NCBI RefSeq assembly: GCF_029626155.1
Contig: NZ_JARUBL010000001.1
Location: 2,294,001-2,358,000 of the forward strand
Origin: Solwaraspora sp. WMMD1047
Lineage (GTDB): Bacteria > Actinomycetota > Actinomycetes > Mycobacteriales > Micromonosporaceae
Length of the DNA: 64,000 bases
Direction of reading: 5' to 3'
Of the stretch, positions 39,382 through 47,910 are shown one piece after another; within the stretch, counting starts at the first letter, position 1, and each line of letters opens with the position of its first letter. The translations under genes were made by a program, and so were the position numbers. Under the pieces are notes generated by a model, which searched no databases, was not told where the DNA came from, and saw nothing but the letters and a program-made list of their open reading frames with translations.

Positions 39382-39862
39382 CCGCGCCGGTCCGGGCGGC
39401 CCCCGGTCCGGCTCCCTGGGCGGCGACGACGGCCGCCGCGAGTCGCTCCGGGTCGCGGGAGCTGACCACCCAGAACGGCGTCGGATCCGCCGGGTCGTCG
39501 AGGACGACCTGGACGGCGCCCGGAATCCACGGGCGTTGGATCACGAAGGCCAGCGGATCGGCGCCCACGCCGAGCACCTCCCGGCGGCCCTCGGCGTCCA
39601 GCGGGATCGCCTCGGCGACGAAGCGAACCGGCAGCCGGGCGTCGTCGACCAGGAGCTCACCGCCGCGGACCGCGATCCGGATCCGGCCCAGCCACCACAG
39701 GGCCGCGCCGGTGGCCGGCAGCAGCAGCGCGAACGGCAGCCAGGCGCGCGGCCCGGCCGAGCCCATCCAGACCTCGGCGGCCAGCAGGCCGGAGACGCCC
39801 GCCGCCGCCAGCCACATCCACCAGGGCAGGTGCAGCCGCTCCGTGTAGCCGTCCGGTGCCAT
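39371..39862 (-). CDS. DUF3093 family membrane protein
   Basis: A 163-residue protein. It has two N-terminal transmembrane helices ([37 protein letters not shown]) and then a beta-rich cytoplasmic PH-like domain ([55 protein letters not shown]). The pattern [10 protein letters not shown] is typical of DUF3093, found divergent from dut in actinobacteria, exactly as here. Function is unknown. The 3' end overlaps the preceding convergent gene. Confidence 0.88.
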   Translation of the reverse strand: MAPDGYTERLHLPWWMWLAAAGVSGLLAAEVWMGSAGPRAWLPFALLLPATGAALWWLGRIRIAVRGGELLVDDARLPVRFVAEAIPLDAEGRREVLGVGADPLAFVIQRPWIPGAVQVVLDDPADPTPFWVVSSRDPERLAAAVVAAQGAGPGAARTGAVRG

Positions 39863-40015
39863 CCGTCGAGCGTACGGCGCGCCGGGCCGGCCCGAACCGG
39901 CGGGACGGCCGGCGTCCGGGCAGGATGGGCGGAGAACCCAGCCGGACCCGACCCGGCGAGACCAGCGGCGAGCCTGACCGGGAACCGGTGGCGAGCCGGA
40001 GAGGACCGTGAGACC

Positions 40016-40609
40016 GTGACCGAAGCCGTGGCCGTACCCGTCCGGCTGCTCGACCCGGACCTGCCGCTGCCGGCGTACGCCCATCCCGGCGACGCCGGTG
40101 CGGACCTGGTCGCCGCGGTCGACGTCGAGCTGCCCCCGGGCGGTTGGGCGCTGGTCCGTACCGGGGTGGCGATCGCCCTCCCGGAGGGGTTCGTGGGTCT
40201 GGTGCACCCCCGGTCGGGGTTGGCCGCCAGACTGGGTGTGACCGTGCTCAACGCGCCCGGTACGGTCGACGCCGGCTACCGGGGCGAGATCCTGGTCAAT
40301 CTGATAAATCACGACCCGGCCCGGCCGGCGAAGATTTGTCGGGGCGACCGGATCGCGCAGCTGGTCGTGCAGCGGGTGGAACGGGCGCGGTTCCACGTCG
40401 TGGCCGACCTGCCGGCGTCCTACCGTGGTGCGGGAGGGCACGGGTCGACCGGCGGGCACGCGGGGCTCGGCCCACCGCCCGACGCGGCCGACGGATCGGT
40501 CGCCCACGAGCGGTCGGTCGCCCACGAGCGGTCGGTCGCCCACGAGCGGTCGGTCGCCCACGAGCGGGTGGAACAGCAGCAGGGTGAGCGCGAGGAGCGG
40601 ATAAAGTGA
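40016..40609 (+). CDS. dut: dUTP diphosphatase with repeat-containing C-terminal tail
   Basis: A 197-residue trimeric dUTPase converting dUTP to dUMP. All five motifs are present: HPGDAGADL (23-31), [12 protein letters not shown] (about 63-74), VDAGYRGEI with the catalytic Asp (about 85-93), RGDRIAQLV (about 109-117) and the P-loop-like [10 protein letters not shown] (about 139-148). The catalytic domain ends near residue 150; the last 45 residues are an extension. They contain four perfect SVAHER hexapeptides (161-184) encoded by an exact 18-bp repeat, then an EQQQGEREE end. The normal family length is about 150-160. It is coupled by GTGA overlap to the DUF3710 gene. Confidence 0.95.
   Translation: MTEAVAVPVRLLDPDLPLPAYAHPGDAGADLVAAVDVELPPGGWALVRTGVAIALPEGFVGLVHPRSGLAARLGVTVLNAPGTVDAGYRGEILVNLINHDPARPAKICRGDRIAQLVVQRVERARFHVVADLPASYRGAGGHGSTGGHAGLGPPPDAADGSVAHERSVAHERSVAHERSVAHERVEQQQGEREERIK
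40496..40567 (+). repeat. 4 x 18-bp perfect tandem repeat within dut
   Basis: TCGGTCGCCCACGAGCGG is repeated four times without a mismatch (40496, 40514, 40532 and 40550), in frame as SVAHER. Perfect identity implies recent expansion. Confidence 0.95.
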
Positions 40610-41379
40610 TCTTCTCTCGACGGCGGGGCGGCTCCGGCCGGCACTCCCGGGACGAGCGGACGGGCCGGGCCGACCGGGTGGACGCGGTGGGCACGGATGA
40701 CCTCGGCGACGAGGCGCCGGCCCGCGGGCCGTACGACATCGCGGTGGCCCCGGACGGGGTGCAGCGGCTGGACCTGGGCAGCCTGCGGATTCCGGCGGTG
40801 CCGGAGGTCGAGATCCGGGTGCAGGCGAACCCGGAGGGCGTCATCCAGCAGGTGGTGCTCGTGCACGGCGAGAACGCGCTGCAGCTCGGGGTCTTCGCGG
40901 CCCCGCGTTCGGAGGGCATCTGGGACGAGGTGCGGGAGGAGATCCGCACCTCGCTGCTGGCCGACCGGGCGACCGTCGAGGAGACCGACGGCGAGTACGG
41001 CGTCGAGCTGTGGGCCCGGGTGCAGACCACCGAGGGCGCCACCCACCTGCGGTTCGTGGGGGTGGACGGGCCGCGTTGGATGGTGCGGGGGGTCTACCAG
41101 GGCGCGGCGGCGACCGATCCCGGCGCGGCCGGACCGCTGGCCGACTGCCTGGCCGGCCTGGTGGTCGACCGTGGGCATGAGGCGAAGCCGGTCCGAGAGC
41201 CGCTGCCGCTGCGGCTGCCCCGGGAGGCTGGCGCCGACGCCGCCGGGCAGCCCGCCGGGCCGGGCCAGCCCGGCCCGGGTGGCCCGGCGGGTGCCGGACC
41301 GGCGCGTTCGGGCGTCAACGGCGTGGTTGCCGGGCCGCCGGGGGTCAACCGGGGTCGGCCGCCGTCCCGGCCGGTCTGA
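40606..41379 (+). CDS. DUF3710 family protein
   Basis: A 257-residue protein with the DUF3710 core: [68 protein letters not shown] and [19 protein letters not shown]. The last 70 residues are a Gly/Pro/Ala-rich disordered tail. Function is unknown, but the gene follows dut in most actinobacteria. Its GTG overlaps the dut stop. Confidence 0.92.
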   Translation: MIFSRRRGGSGRHSRDERTGRADRVDAVGTDDLGDEAPARGPYDIAVAPDGVQRLDLGSLRIPAVPEVEIRVQANPEGVIQQVVLVHGENALQLGVFAAPRSEGIWDEVREEIRTSLLADRATVEETDGEYGVELWARVQTTEGATHLRFVGVDGPRWMVRGVYQGAAATDPGAAGPLADCLAGLVVDRGHEAKPVREPLPLRLPREAGADAAGQPAGPGQPGPGGPAGAGPARSGVNGVVAGPPGVNRGRPPSRPV

Positions 41380-41506
41380 TCGCGGGCGTCCGGGGTGCGC
41401 CGGGCCGGGCCGGTTCGGCGTACGCTGGCAGTAGCCGGGCGGGACCGGCACGGTCAGGGACCGGTCCGGCAGTCGGGTCCGGTTCAGAGAGGTGGCACGG
41501 AAGGTC

Positions 41507-41887
41507 ATGTCGACCGACGAGAGCCGTCCGTCGCTGCGTGACCTGCTCCGGCGGTTCACCGCGAGCGAGGCCGAGATCGAGGCGCGCGAGCTGCAGCGGG
41601 AGAGCGCCGAGTCCGGCAGCGTGCTGGCCGGCCAGTGCCGGCGCGGGCAGCTGGTTTCGGTGTGCGGACGGTTGCGTACCGTGGTCTACACCCCCCGGAC
41701 CAACCTGCCCACCCTGGAGGCGGACCTCTACGACGGCAGCGACGTGGTCACGCTGGTCTGGCTGGGCCGCCGGCAGATCGCCGGGATCGAGCCGGGGCGG
41801 CAGTTGACCGCGCGCGGCCGCATGGCGGTCCGGGATGACCGTAAAGTCATCTACAACCCGTACTACGAGTTGGAACCGCCCCGGTGA
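41507..41887 (+). CDS. OB-fold nucleic-acid-binding domain protein
   Basis: A 126-residue protein. The N-terminal helix (LRDLLRRFTASEAEIEARELQ) leads into an OB-fold (about 45-120: LVSVCGRLRTVVYTPRTNLP, LEADLYDGSDVVTLVWLGRRQI, GRQLTARGRMAV). Homologues occupy this place between DUF3710 and DUF3159 in actinobacteria. It probably binds single-stranded nucleic acid. It overlaps the next gene by 4 bp (GTGA). Confidence 0.88.
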   Translation: MSTDESRPSLRDLLRRFTASEAEIEARELQRESAESGSVLAGQCRRGQLVSVCGRLRTVVYTPRTNLPTLEADLYDGSDVVTLVWLGRRQIAGIEPGRQLTARGRMAVRDDRKVIYNPYYELEPPR

Positions 41888-42621
41888 GAACGGGGCCGGA
41901 CAGCCGCCACCGCGAGACGGAAGACGTGCCGATGACGACTGGACAGCACCGCAGCGCCGAGGCCGGGCCGGCCACGCCGGTGGACGACGAGCCGCCGCTG
42001 CCGAGTATCAGCGAGCAGATGGCCGAGCAGTTGGGCGGCTGGCGCGGCCTGGTGGAGTCCAGCATCCCGATCGTCGTCTTCGTGCTGATCAACATCATCG
42101 CCGGCCTGCGTCCGGCGCTCATCGCGTCGGTCACCATCGCGGTCGGGATCGCGGTCCTGCGGCTGTCCCAGCGCCGGCCGATCCGGCACGCCGTCAACGG
42201 GCTGTTCGGCATCGGGATCGGCGCGGTCATCGCCTGGCGGACCGGGGAGAGCAAGGACTTCTACCTACCCGGCATCCTGTACGGCATCTTCTACGGACTG
42301 CTGCTGCTCGCCTCGGCGGCGGTCCGCCAGCCACTTGTCGGCTGGATCTGGTCGGTGCTCGCCGCCGGCGGGCGCTCCGAGTGGCGGCAGGACGCCCGGC
42401 TGGTGCGGACCTTCACCTGGCTGACCGTGCTCTGGGGAGTGGTCTGGCTGATCAAGGTCGGCGTTCAGGCCCTGCTCTACCTGGCCGACATGGAGACGGC
42501 GCTGGGCATCGCCCGGCTCGCCCTGGGCTACCCGCCGTACGCGCTGCTGCTGGCGATCACGGTCTGGACGGTCCGCCGGGTGACCCGGGAGAACCCGGCC
42601 CCGGCCCCGGTCGCCGGCTGA
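41884..42621 (+). CDS. DUF3159 family membrane protein
   Basis: A 245-residue protein with an N-terminal cytoplasmic helix (SISEQMAEQLGGWRGLVESSIP) and about five transmembrane segments (IVVFVLINIIAGL, GILYGIFYGLLLLASA, LTVLWGVVWLIKV and others). The motif RLSQRRPIRHAVNGLFGIGIGAVIAW is typical of DUF3159. Function is unknown; the genomic context suggests an envelope role. It is the last gene of the dut cluster and converges on trkA. Confidence 0.9.
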   Translation: MRTGPDSRHRETEDVPMTTGQHRSAEAGPATPVDDEPPLPSISEQMAEQLGGWRGLVESSIPIVVFVLINIIAGLRPALIASVTIAVGIAVLRLSQRRPIRHAVNGLFGIGIGAVIAWRTGESKDFYLPGILYGIFYGLLLLASAAVRQPLVGWIWSVLAAGGRSEWRQDARLVRTFTWLTVLWGVVWLIKVGVQALLYLADMETALGIARLALGYPPYALLLAITVWTVRRVTRENPAPAPVAG

Positions 42622-42655
42622 GTTGCCGGCCACCGGCTGACCGGCGGGCGGTTCG

Positions 42656-43351
42656 TCAGTGCGAGCCGCGGGTCCGCTCCACGCTGTCGGGGCCGAGGAT
42701 GACCTGACGCACCCCGTCCTCGACCTCCGCCGTGCAGACGAAGATCAGCTCATCGCCGGCCTCCAACGGGTCGTCCGGGCTGGGGGTCAGCACCCGCTTG
42801 CCGCGCAGGATCGCCACCAGCGCCGAGTCCCGGGGCAGCGGCACCGAGTGGATCGGGTGCCCGACGTACGGGGCGGTCGGCGGCAGGGTGATCTCCACCA
42901 GGTTCGCCTCTCCCTGCCGGAAGGTCATCAGCCGGACCAGGTCGCCGACGGTGACCGCCTCCTCGACCAGCGCGGCCATCACCCGGGGCTTGCTGACCGC
43001 CACGTCGACGCCCCACTGCTCGGTGAAGAGCCACTCGTTCTCCGCCCGGTTCACCCGGGCCACCACCCGGGGGACGGCGAACTCCGTCTTGGCCAGCAGC
43101 GAGACCACCAGGTTCACCTTGTCGTCGCCGGTCGCGGCGACCACCACGTCGCAGCTGGCGATGTCGGCCTCCTCCAGGCTGGCCACCTCGCAGGCGTCGG
43201 CCAGCACCCATTCGGCGCTCGGCACCCGCTCCGGGCGCAGCATCTTGGGCTGCCGCTCGATGAGCATCACCTGATGGCCGTTGCCGATCAGCTCCTGGGC
43301 GATCGAGCGGCCCACGTTGCCCGCGCCCGCGATGGCGACCCGCATCCTCAC
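42656..43351 (-). CDS. trkA: TrkA-type potassium uptake regulatory protein (second copy)
   Basis: A 231-residue cytoplasmic regulator with an RCK_N Rossmann domain (MRVAIAGAGNVGRSIAQELIGNGHQV; CDVVVAATGDDKVNLVVSLLAK) and an RCK_C domain (about 135-220). It binds nucleotides such as NAD(H)/ATP and gates a potassium channel or transporter. The GTG at 43351 is coupled by a 4-bp overlap to the first trkA gene. The divergent KimA-like gene is the only membrane partner in sight; no TrkH/TrkG subunit is in the window. Confidence 0.92.
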   Translation of the reverse strand: MRMRVAIAGAGNVGRSIAQELIGNGHQVMLIERQPKMLRPERVPSAEWVLADACEVASLEEADIASCDVVVAATGDDKVNLVVSLLAKTEFAVPRVVARVNRAENEWLFTEQWGVDVAVSKPRVMAALVEEAVTVGDLVRLMTFRQGEANLVEITLPPTAPYVGHPIHSVPLPRDSALVAILRGKRVLTPSPDDPLEAGDELIFVCTAEVEDGVRQVILGPDSVERTRGSH

Positions 43352-44013
43352 GCACCCCCTTCCGGCGGTGAACCGGCCACCGTCGTCACCGGCCCGGCGA
43401 TGTCGTCGGTGACCAGCATGAAGACCTGGTCACCCTCCTGCAGGACGGTGGCGGCGGCCGGCAGGGTGCCGATGCCGAACCGCATCACGTACGCGGTCCG
43501 CGCGCCGGTCGCGTCCTCCAGCCGGCGCAGCGTCCGGCCGACCCAGTCCTTGTGTACCGGCACCTCGATGATCGAGACCGTGCTGGTCGGGTCCCGGAAC
43601 AGCTCCACGTTGCCCTCCGGCACCAGGTGCCGGATCATCCGGTCGGCCGTCCAGCGGACGGTGGCCACGGTCGGGATACCGAGCCGCTCGTAGACCTCGG
43701 CCCGCTTCTGGTCGTAGATCCGGGCCGCCACCCGCGCCACGCCGAAGGTCTCCCGGGCCAGCCGGGCGGAGATGATGTTGGAGTTGTCGCCGCTGGAGAC
43801 CGCGGCGAACGCGTCGGCCCGTTCGATCCCGGCCTGGCGCAGCACCTCACCGTCGAAGCCCACCCCGGTCACGGTGATGCCGCCGAAGTCCGGGCCGAGC
43901 CGGCGGAACGCGTCACCGTCCTGGTCGATCACGGCGACCGAGTGGCCCCGGCTCTCCAGGCTGTGGGCGAGGGTGGAGCCGACCCGGCCACATCCCATGA
44001 TCACGACGTGCAC
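43348..44013 (-). CDS. trkA: TrkA-type potassium uptake regulatory protein (first copy)
   Basis: A 221-residue RCK protein (VHVVIMGCGRVGSTLAHSLESRGHSV, then AVSSGDNSNIISARLARE and an RCK_C domain). The two TrkA copies resemble the CeoB/CeoC pair of mycobacteria. The GTG at 44013 has GGAGG 7 nt upstream; the in-frame extension is not family-like. It overlaps the second copy and is divergent from the KimA-like transporter across 65 bp, suggesting joint potassium homeostasis. Confidence 0.92.
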   Translation of the reverse strand: MHVVIMGCGRVGSTLAHSLESRGHSVAVIDQDGDAFRRLGPDFGGITVTGVGFDGEVLRQAGIERADAFAAVSSGDNSNIISARLARETFGVARVAARIYDQKRAEVYERLGIPTVATVRWTADRMIRHLVPEGNVELFRDPTSTVSIIEVPVHKDWVGRTLRRLEDATGARTAYVMRFGIGTLPAAATVLQEGDQVFMLVTDDIAGPVTTVAGSPPEGGA

Positions 44014-44078
44014 GGTGCTTCCTCCCGGGCTGACCACGCCGGTCCCCGGCGCCTGGTGGTCTCAGCCAAGAGCCTGCC

Positions 44079-46367
44079 ATGACGGGCCTCGTCCGCGCCG
44101 CCCGACCCGTACCGCGCGATGATCGGCCACCGGGCGCGACCGGCGCCGGCCCGGCCGTACCCTTAGCGCTTGTGGCACGTCCCACCTCTCTGCTGAAGAG
44201 GCTGCTCCTCGGTCGCCCGTTCCGGTCCGACCGGCTCCAGCACACCCTGCTGCCGAAGCGGATCGCGCTGCCGGTGTTCGCCTCCGACCCGCTCTCCAGC
44301 GTGGCGTACGCGCCGGCCGAGATCCTGCTCACCCTCTCCATCGCCGGCGCCGCGTTCTACGCGTACTCGCCGTGGATCGCGCTCGCGGTGGTGCTGGTGC
44401 TGGTCACCGTGGTCGCCAGCTACCGGCAGAACGTGCACGCCTACCCGTCCGGGGGCGGCGACTACGAGGTGGCGACGGTCAACCTGGGGCGGCGGTTCGG
44501 GCTGGTGGTGGCGAGCGCCCTGCTGGTGGACTACGTGCTGACGGTGGCCGTCTCGGTCTCGGCGGGGATGGAGAACCTCGGGTCGGCGGTGCCGTTCGTC
44601 GGCGAGCACAAGGTGGCCTTCGCGGTCGGCACGGTGCTGCTGCTGGCCGCACTGAACCTGCGTGGCGTCCGGGAGTCCGGCATCCTGTTCGCCATCCCGA
44701 CGTACGCCTTCATCGTCGGGCTGCTCGCGCTGATCGGCTGGGGAATGTTCCGGATCTTCGTGCTCGGCCACGAGCTGCGCGCGGAGAGCGCCGACTACAC
44801 GATCCGGGCCGAGGAGTCGGTGACCGGCTTCGCGATGGCGTTCCTGCTGGTCCGGGCGTTCTCGTCCGGGTCGGCCGCGCTGACCGGGGTGGAGGCGATC
44901 TCCAACGGGGTACCCGCCTTCAAACCGCCGAAGAGCCGCAACGCGGCCACCACGCTGCTGCTGCTGGGCACGCTCTCCGCGACGATGCTGCTCGGCATCA
45001 TCGCGCTGGCCCTGCTGACCGGTCTGCAGTACGTGGAGAACCCGGCGCTGCAGATCGAGGGGGTGCCGGCCGGCTTCGTCCAGCCGACCGTCACCGCCCA
45101 GCTCGCCGACGTGATCTTCGACACCTTCACGCCGGGCTTCTACTTCGTGCTGTTCGTGACCGCGCTGATCCTCGTGCTGGCGGCGAACACCGCCTACAGC
45201 GGGTTCCCGGTCCTCGGCTCGATCCTGGCCCAGGACCGCTACCTGCCGCGGCAGCTGCACACCCGGGGCGACCGGCTGGCCTTCTCCAACGGGATCATGT
45301 TCCTGGCCGTGATGGCGGTCGTGCTGATCGTGGCCTTCGAGGCCGAGGTGACCCGGCTGATCCAGCTCTACATCGTCGGCGTCTTCGTCTCCTTCACGCT
45401 CTCCCAGACCGGCATGCTGCGGCACTGGAACCGGCTGCTGCGCACCGAGCGGGACCCGACCCGGCGCCGCCGCATGATCCGGTCCCGGGCCATCAACGGC
45501 TTCGGCGCGGCGATGACGGGCTCGGTGCTGGTGCTGGTGCTGGCCACGAAGTTCACCCACGGGGCGTGGATCTCGATCGTCGCGATGGCGGTGATCTACG
45601 GCATCATGCTGGCGATCCGGCGGCACTACGACCGGATCGCCGTCGAGCTGGCCCCGGCTGAAGGGCGGCCGGTCCTGCCGGCCCGGAATCACGCCATCGT
45701 GCTGGTCAGCAAGGTGCACATGCCGACCATGCGGGCGGTGGCCTACGCCCGGGCGACCCGGCCGGACACGCTCACCGCGGTCACCGTCAACGTGGACGAG
45801 AAGGACACCCGGACGATCCAGCAGGAGTGGGAACGGCGGGACATGCCGGTGCCGCTGACCGTCATCGACTCGCCGTACCGGGAGATCACCCGGCCGATCA
45901 TCAACTACGTGGCGTCGGTCCGCCGGGAGTCGCCGCGCGACGTGGTCACGGTCTTCATCCCGGAGTACGTGGTCGGGCACTGGTGGGAGAACCTGCTGCA
46001 CAACCAGAGCGCGTTGCGGCTCAAGGGCCGGCTGCTCTTCGAGCCCGGGGTGATGGTGACGAGCGTGCCGTGGCAGCTGGCGTCGACCGCGAACAAGAAC
46101 CTGGCGCGCTACGACGCCACCCTCAGCCGGGGGCCGGTGCGGGGTCCGCGCGCCGGTGAGGTCCCGGTTGCGGTGCCGGCGGACCGGCAGGCGGTACGCA
46201 GCGGCGCCACCGCGACGGCCACCGCCGTGGCCGAGCCGGCGGCGACGGACGCGCCGGCGGCAATGGATGAGCCGGCGGCAACCGACGAGCCGGCCACGGT
46301 CGACGAGCCGGGCGCCGGGGACGGCCCGGCCGGTCGCCCCGGCGACGGCTCCGGGGGAGCGCGATGA
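44079..46367 (+). CDS. KimA-like potassium importer (APC superfamily)
   Basis: A 762-residue transporter. The front part matches the KimA/YdaO type: LLGRPFRSDRLQHTLLPKR, ALPVFASDPLSSVAYAPAEI, SYRQNVHAYPSGGGDYEVA, LLVDYVLTVAVSVSAG and LNLRGVRESGILFAIPTYAF. About twelve helices are followed by a cytoplasmic domain (NHAIVLVSKVHMPTMRAVAYA, universal-stress-like) and an Ala/Thr/Glu-rich tail (DEPAATDEPATVDEP). KimA imports potassium with protons and is inhibited by c-di-AMP in Bacillus. Divergent TrkA genes support a potassium role. The start may be GTG 44172. The stop overlaps the methyltransferase gene by 4 bp. Confidence 0.83.
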   Translation: MTGLVRAARPVPRDDRPPGATGAGPAVPLALVARPTSLLKRLLLGRPFRSDRLQHTLLPKRIALPVFASDPLSSVAYAPAEILLTLSIAGAAFYAYSPWIALAVVLVLVTVVASYRQNVHAYPSGGGDYEVATVNLGRRFGLVVASALLVDYVLTVAVSVSAGMENLGSAVPFVGEHKVAFAVGTVLLLAALNLRGVRESGILFAIPTYAFIVGLLALIGWGMFRIFVLGHELRAESADYTIRAEESVTGFAMAFLLVRAFSSGSAALTGVEAISNGVPAFKPPKSRNAATTLLLLGTLSATMLLGIIALALLTGLQYVENPALQIEGVPAGFVQPTVTAQLADVIFDTFTPGFYFVLFVTALILVLAANTAYSGFPVLGSILAQDRYLPRQLHTRGDRLAFSNGIMFLAVMAVVLIVAFEAEVTRLIQLYIVGVFVSFTLSQTGMLRHWNRLLRTERDPTRRRRMIRSRAINGFGAAMTGSVLVLVLATKFTHGAWISIVAMAVIYGIMLAIRRHYDRIAVELAPAEGRPVLPARNHAIVLVSKVHMPTMRAVAYARATRPDTLTAVTVNVDEKDTRTIQQEWERRDMPVPLTVIDSPYREITRPIINYVASVRRESPRDVVTVFIPEYVVGHWWENLLHNQSALRLKGRLLFEPGVMVTSVPWQLASTANKNLARYDATLSRGPVRGPRAGEVPVAVPADRQAVRSGATATATAVAEPAATDAPAAMDEPAATDEPATVDEPGAGDGPAGRPGDGSGGAR

Positions 46368-47605
46368 GCGCCGAGCGGACCGATCCGCTGGCCGGGCCGG
46401 GCGAGGCGGAGCGGGTCGAGCTGACCGTCGGCGCGGTGGCGCACGGCGGGCACTGCGTGGCCCGGCTGGACGGCCGGGTGGTCTTCGTCCGGCACGCCCT
46501 GCCGGGCGAGCGGGTGGTCGCCGAGATCACCGAGGTGCACCGCGCCTACCTGCGCGCCGACGCGGTGGAGATCCTCACCGCCGCCCCGCAGCGGGTGTCG
46601 CCGCCCTGCCCGTACGCCGGCCCGGACCGCTGCGGCGGCTGCGACCTGCAGCACGTCACCCCGGCCGGTCAGCGGGCCTGGAAAGCCGCCGTGGTCCGCG
46701 AGCAGTTGACCCGCCTCGGCGGGCTGACCCCGGCCGAGCTCGACGAACTGGCGGTCCGGGTCGACGAACTGCCCGGCGGCCCGCTCGGCTGGCGGTCGAG
46801 GATGCGGTACGCGGTCGACGCCGGCGGCCGGGTGGGCCTGCTCAAGCACCGGTCGCACGAGGTGGTGCCGATCGACCGGTGCCTGATCGCGAGCCCGGCC
46901 ATCGGGGACCTGCCGGCGCGGGCCGCGCGGCGCTGGCCGGACGCCGACGCCGTCGAGGCGGTGGCGGCCGGCGCCGGCGACGTGGTCGCGTACCCCCGGG
47001 GCGCCGGGACCCGGGCGGACCCGGCGGGTCGGGCGACGGTTCGCGAGCGGGCCGCCGGCCGGGAGTGGACCCTGCCGGCGGAGGCGTTCTGGCAGGTCCA
47101 CCCGGCGGCGGCGGAGACGCTGGCGAGCACGGTGGTGGAGCTGCTCGGGCCGCGCCCGGGGGAGACCTGTTGGGACCTGTACGGCGGCGCCGGGCTGTTC
47201 GCCGCCGCGCTGGCCGACCGGGTCGGGCCGGCGGGCCGGGTCACCCTGGTCGAGTCGGCGCCGGTCGGCGTCGCCGCCGCCCGGGACAACCTGCGGGACC
47301 TGCCCTCGGTCGAGGTGGTCGCGGCCCGGGTGGAGACCGCGCTGGCCCGCCGCCGGGTGGCCGGGCCGGTGGACCTGGTGGTGCTGGATCCGCCGCGCAC
47401 CGGGCTGGGCCGCCAGGTGGTCCGCGACCTGCTCGGCTGCGGTGCGCGGGCGATCTGCTACGTGGCCTGCGACCCGGCGGCGTTCGGCCGGGACGTGCGG
47501 GAGTTCCGGTCGGCCGGCTGGCGGCTGGCCCGGCTCCGGGCGCTGGACATGTTCCCGATGACCCAGCACGTCGAGTGCGTCGGGCTGCTGACCCCGCCGG
47601 GCTGA
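46364..47605 (+). CDS. TRAM-domain RNA methyltransferase (TrmA/RlmC/RlmD family)
   Basis: A 413-residue enzyme. An N-terminal TRAM domain (RVELTVGAVAHGGHCVARLDGRVVFV) is followed by the Cys cluster CPYAGPDRCGGCDLQHV of the Fe-S type, then a class I methyltransferase with DLYGGAGLFAAALAD, LDPPRTGLGRQVV and the catalytic YVACDPAAFGRD (nucleophilic Cys). It makes m5U in tRNA or 23S rRNA; the exact site cannot be assigned. It is coupled to the transporter gene by ATGA overlap. Confidence 0.92.
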   Translation: MSAERTDPLAGPGEAERVELTVGAVAHGGHCVARLDGRVVFVRHALPGERVVAEITEVHRAYLRADAVEILTAAPQRVSPPCPYAGPDRCGGCDLQHVTPAGQRAWKAAVVREQLTRLGGLTPAELDELAVRVDELPGGPLGWRSRMRYAVDAGGRVGLLKHRSHEVVPIDRCLIASPAIGDLPARAARRWPDADAVEAVAAGAGDVVAYPRGAGTRADPAGRATVRERAAGREWTLPAEAFWQVHPAAAETLASTVVELLGPRPGETCWDLYGGAGLFAAALADRVGPAGRVTLVESAPVGVAAARDNLRDLPSVEVVAARVETALARRRVAGPVDLVVLDPPRTGLGRQVVRDLLGCGARAICYVACDPAAFGRDVREFRSAGWRLARLRALDMFPMTQHVECVGLLTPPG

Positions 47606-47615
47606 CCGGTCAGCC
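47600..47615. terminator. 16-bp palindrome holding two convergent stop codons
   Basis: GGCTGACCGGTCAGCC is a perfect palindrome containing the TGA of the methyltransferase gene (47603-47605) and that of the small reverse-strand gene (47610-47612). It can form a 6-bp stem with a 4-nt loop, a weak bidirectional terminator. Confidence 0.5.
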
Positions 47616-47765
47616 GGGCCGGTCCGGTGGCCGCCGGTGGCGCAGCCGCAGCCAGATGATGATCAACAGCAGCAGCGGCAGCAGCGGCAACGCGACCAGC
47701 AGCACCAGGACGAGACCGAGCAGCTGGCCGGCCGCGTACCGGTCGGAGCTGCGCGCCTCGGACAT
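47610..47765 (-). CDS. Small single-pass membrane protein (51 aa)
   Basis: An ATG-initiated 51-residue frame: MSEARSSDRYAAGQLL, then one continuous hydrophobic segment (GLVLVLLVALPLLPLLLLII, about 17-36), then a basic tail RLRHRRPPDR. The positive-inside pattern, the convergent stop within a palindrome and the clean fit between neighbours support it. The ribosome site is weak. No family is recognised. Confidence 0.5.
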   Translation of the reverse strand: MSEARSSDRYAAGQLLGLVLVLLVALPLLPLLLLIIIWLRLRHRRPPDRPG

Positions 47766-47910
47766 CGGCCGTCATGGTACGCGTCCGGGGCCACCTGCGG
47801 GTCCGGCCGCTCGCGGCCGGGCTGCGCGGTCGGCTTACCCCGATAGACTCACCCGCTATGAGCCTGTGTAGGGAGCGAACCAGCCAGCTGAACCGGGGTG
47901 AGGGCGCGGT

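Noticed and set aside
40496-40567. CRISPR-like repeat
   Set aside because: The four 18-bp units abut with no spacers and are in frame in dut.
44014-44078. c-di-AMP (ydaO-type) riboswitch ahead of the KimA-like gene
   Set aside because: The gap is 65 bp, too short for that riboswitch, and shows none of its conserved blocks.
44163-46001. Reverse frame of 612 codons opposite the KimA-like gene
   Set aside because: His/Arg/Asp-rich antisense shadow with no domain and no ribosome site.
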